In this document: one piece after another, positions 31,494-32,366 of the stretch | Layout of the letters: each line of letters begins with the position of its first letter | Position numbering within the stretch: position 1 is the stretch's first letter | Origin: a virus | Length of the DNA stretch: 32,366 nucleotides | Virus record (IMG/VR): IMGVR_UViG_3300032267_000329 | Location: 1 to 32,366 of that record | Direction: 5' to 3' (one strand) | Position numbers and translations under genes: made by a program | Notes under the pieces: generated by a model | Database searches by the model: none | What the model saw: the letters and a program-made list of their open reading frames with translations, nothing else | Told to the model about the DNA's origin: nothing

Positions 31494-32366
31494 TTAAGCT
31501 ATTGTTAAAGTTGAATTAACAATAAACCAAGGGTTGCCCTCGGTCCTAATATCATAAACTCCAGACTCATTTTCATCAATTTCTACAGATGTGACTACTG
31601 TTTCTGTAATTATAGCATCTGGCCCAATGCCAATCAAAATGTCTCCAATTTGGATATCTTCTGAATTTTTATAAGTAATGCCATTTTCACATTTAATAAA
31701 TATTGGATGTTCTGTTGAGAAGTTTTTACCTAAGTTGTTGAATCCTACTAGTTTAGACATTTTATATTCTACTGATTTAACAAATGTTTGTACAAACTGC
31801 ACGGACCCAGATATTGAAGGAGAAGTTCTGTTTTCAGATATAGATTGAAGGTCTATAAAGTCATTGCTTATAGTTACTAGTGCATCTCCTATTGAAACAT
31901 CTTTGGCCTTTATCCAGCCGCTTGATGCGTAAACTAATGAGTCTGGTGCTAGGCACTTACCCTTAAATCCTGGAGGTGCAAAGAACACTGGAGGAAATGA
32001 TGGTCCTTTGAACAATGGTGGAAAGAATGGCGGAAAGTATGGAGGGAATCCTGGAGGTTGAAAGAACACTGGTGGAGCAAAGAATCCTGGGGGTGCAAAA
32101 AAACTTGGTGGTGAAAACACTGTAGTTACTTGATTTGACGAATTAGAATAATAAGAGTCACCATTACTGTTGGTTGCTTTTACTGTATATGTTTGACTTG
32201 TATTTCCTGTTTCGCTTAAGGTATAATTAAGAGATAATGTTGAATATGTTGGACCATCTGAGGATAACAATGTGTAACCAGTTATTGCAGATCCACCATT
32301 TGCTGGTGCTGACCATTCAACATAATCTTGATTAGTTTGTGCTGTAGCAATTGGGGGTCCTGGCTT
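31494..32366 (-). CDS. Fn3 - Pro/Phe-rich linker - Hint (intein-like) protein, 5' end cut off
   Basis: 290 aa visible; the frame is open to the right edge, so TTG at 32270 is not the true start. An Fn3 domain (W-S-A-P-A-N-G-G-S-A-I-T-G-Y) comes first, then a linker at 31956-32114 of repeating Phe/Pro with several Pro-Pro-Gly. A Hint domain of about 147 residues follows. It starts C-L-A-P-D-S-L-V-Y (Cys codon 31955-31953), has block B-like S-T-E-H-P, and ends F-I-V-N then S-T (Asn codon 31517-31515). Only six residues follow the Asn, and no homing endonuclease is present. Such domains cleave, splice or transfer their N-terminal part. The protein is probably a virion or surface protein processed by its own Hint domain; Val replaces the usual His before the terminal Asn. 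Confidence 0.82.
   Translation of the reverse strand, partial: KPGPPIATAQTNQDYVEWSAPANGGSAITGYTLLSSDGPTYSTLSLNYTLSETGNTSQTYTVKATNSNGDSYYSNSSNQVTTVFSPPSFFAPPGFFAPPVFFQPPGFPPYFPPFFPPLFKGPSFPPVFFAPPGFKGKCLAPDSLVYASSGWIKAKDVSIGDALVTISNDFIDLQSISENRTSPSISGSVQFVQTFVKSVEYKMSKLVGFNNLGKNFSTEHPIFIKCENGITYKNSEDIQIGDILIGIGPDAIITETVVTSVEIDENESGVYDIRTEGNPWFIVNSTLTIA
31956..32114 (-). repeat. Pro/Phe-rich repeat (coding)
   Basis: Tandem imperfect 18-30 base units encode F-F-A-P-P-G, F-F-Q-P-P-G, F-P-P-F and similar. Pro-Pro-Gly occurs three times, the sequence context classically hydroxylated by collagen prolyl 4-hydroxylases. Confidence 0.75.

Noticed and set aside
31494-31955. Full mobile intein with homing endonuclease
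   Set aside because: The domain is only about 147 residues, has no endonuclease insert and is followed by just six residues.
31956-32114. Direct repeats as a CRISPR array
   Set aside because: Units are imperfect, have no unique spacers and translate in frame as a Phe/Pro-rich linker.

Overview
The window is AT-rich and wholly caudoviral. Every convincing gene lies on the minus strand, so it reads from right to left. The order portal, prohead protease with scaffold, major capsid protein, neck proteins, tail terminator, tail tube, frameshifted chaperones, tape measure and tail tip is that of a long-tailed siphovirus. No terminase, integrase, replication, lysis, tRNA or CRISPR element is visible, and no gene-free stretch exceeds about 115 bases. 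The host cannot be named. Several genes have an extended -10 box only 6-7 bases before the ATG, which predicts leaderless mRNAs, a habit common in Actinobacteria. Together with the AT-rich composition this would fit a phage of a low-GC aquatic actinobacterium, but that is inference.

Layout in transcription order: (1) 32366-31494, a 5'-truncated Fn3 - Pro/Phe-rich - Hint (intein-like) protein. (2) 31439-27087, a tight array of five 2-oxoglutarate/Fe(II) oxygenases of the prolyl-4-hydroxylase-like type, with one DUF6065-like gene between the first and second. (3) 27066-24148, a collagen-like fibre with a C-terminal S74 chaperone, then a double-LamG protein. (4) 24075-19720, a small protein, the portal, the protease with a nested scaffold, and the major capsid protein, ended by a strong terminator. 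(5) 19618-15640, a SAP-like protein, neck proteins, tail terminator and tail tube, ended by a second strong terminator. (6) 15534-1, G and GT tail chaperones (-1 frameshift), a 2480-aa tape measure, tail-tip and hub proteins, and a large Fn3/S74 fibre that runs off the left edge.

The most interesting part is the oxygenase array. It sits between a protein whose linker is rich in Pro-Pro-Gly and a protein with collagen Gly-X-Y triplets. A coherent but untested reading is a virion-decoration system: the enzymes hydroxylate proline or other residues of fibre proteins, while Hint and S74 domains cut the same class of proteins after folding. Other points worth a second look are the leaderless promoter family, an AAATTTA slippery site, a scaffold start with a perfect Shine-Dalgarno inside the protease gene, paralogous S74 domains on two fibres, and a CGN arginine-codon bias in the capsid and tail tube genes, which are also the two genes directly followed by terminators.
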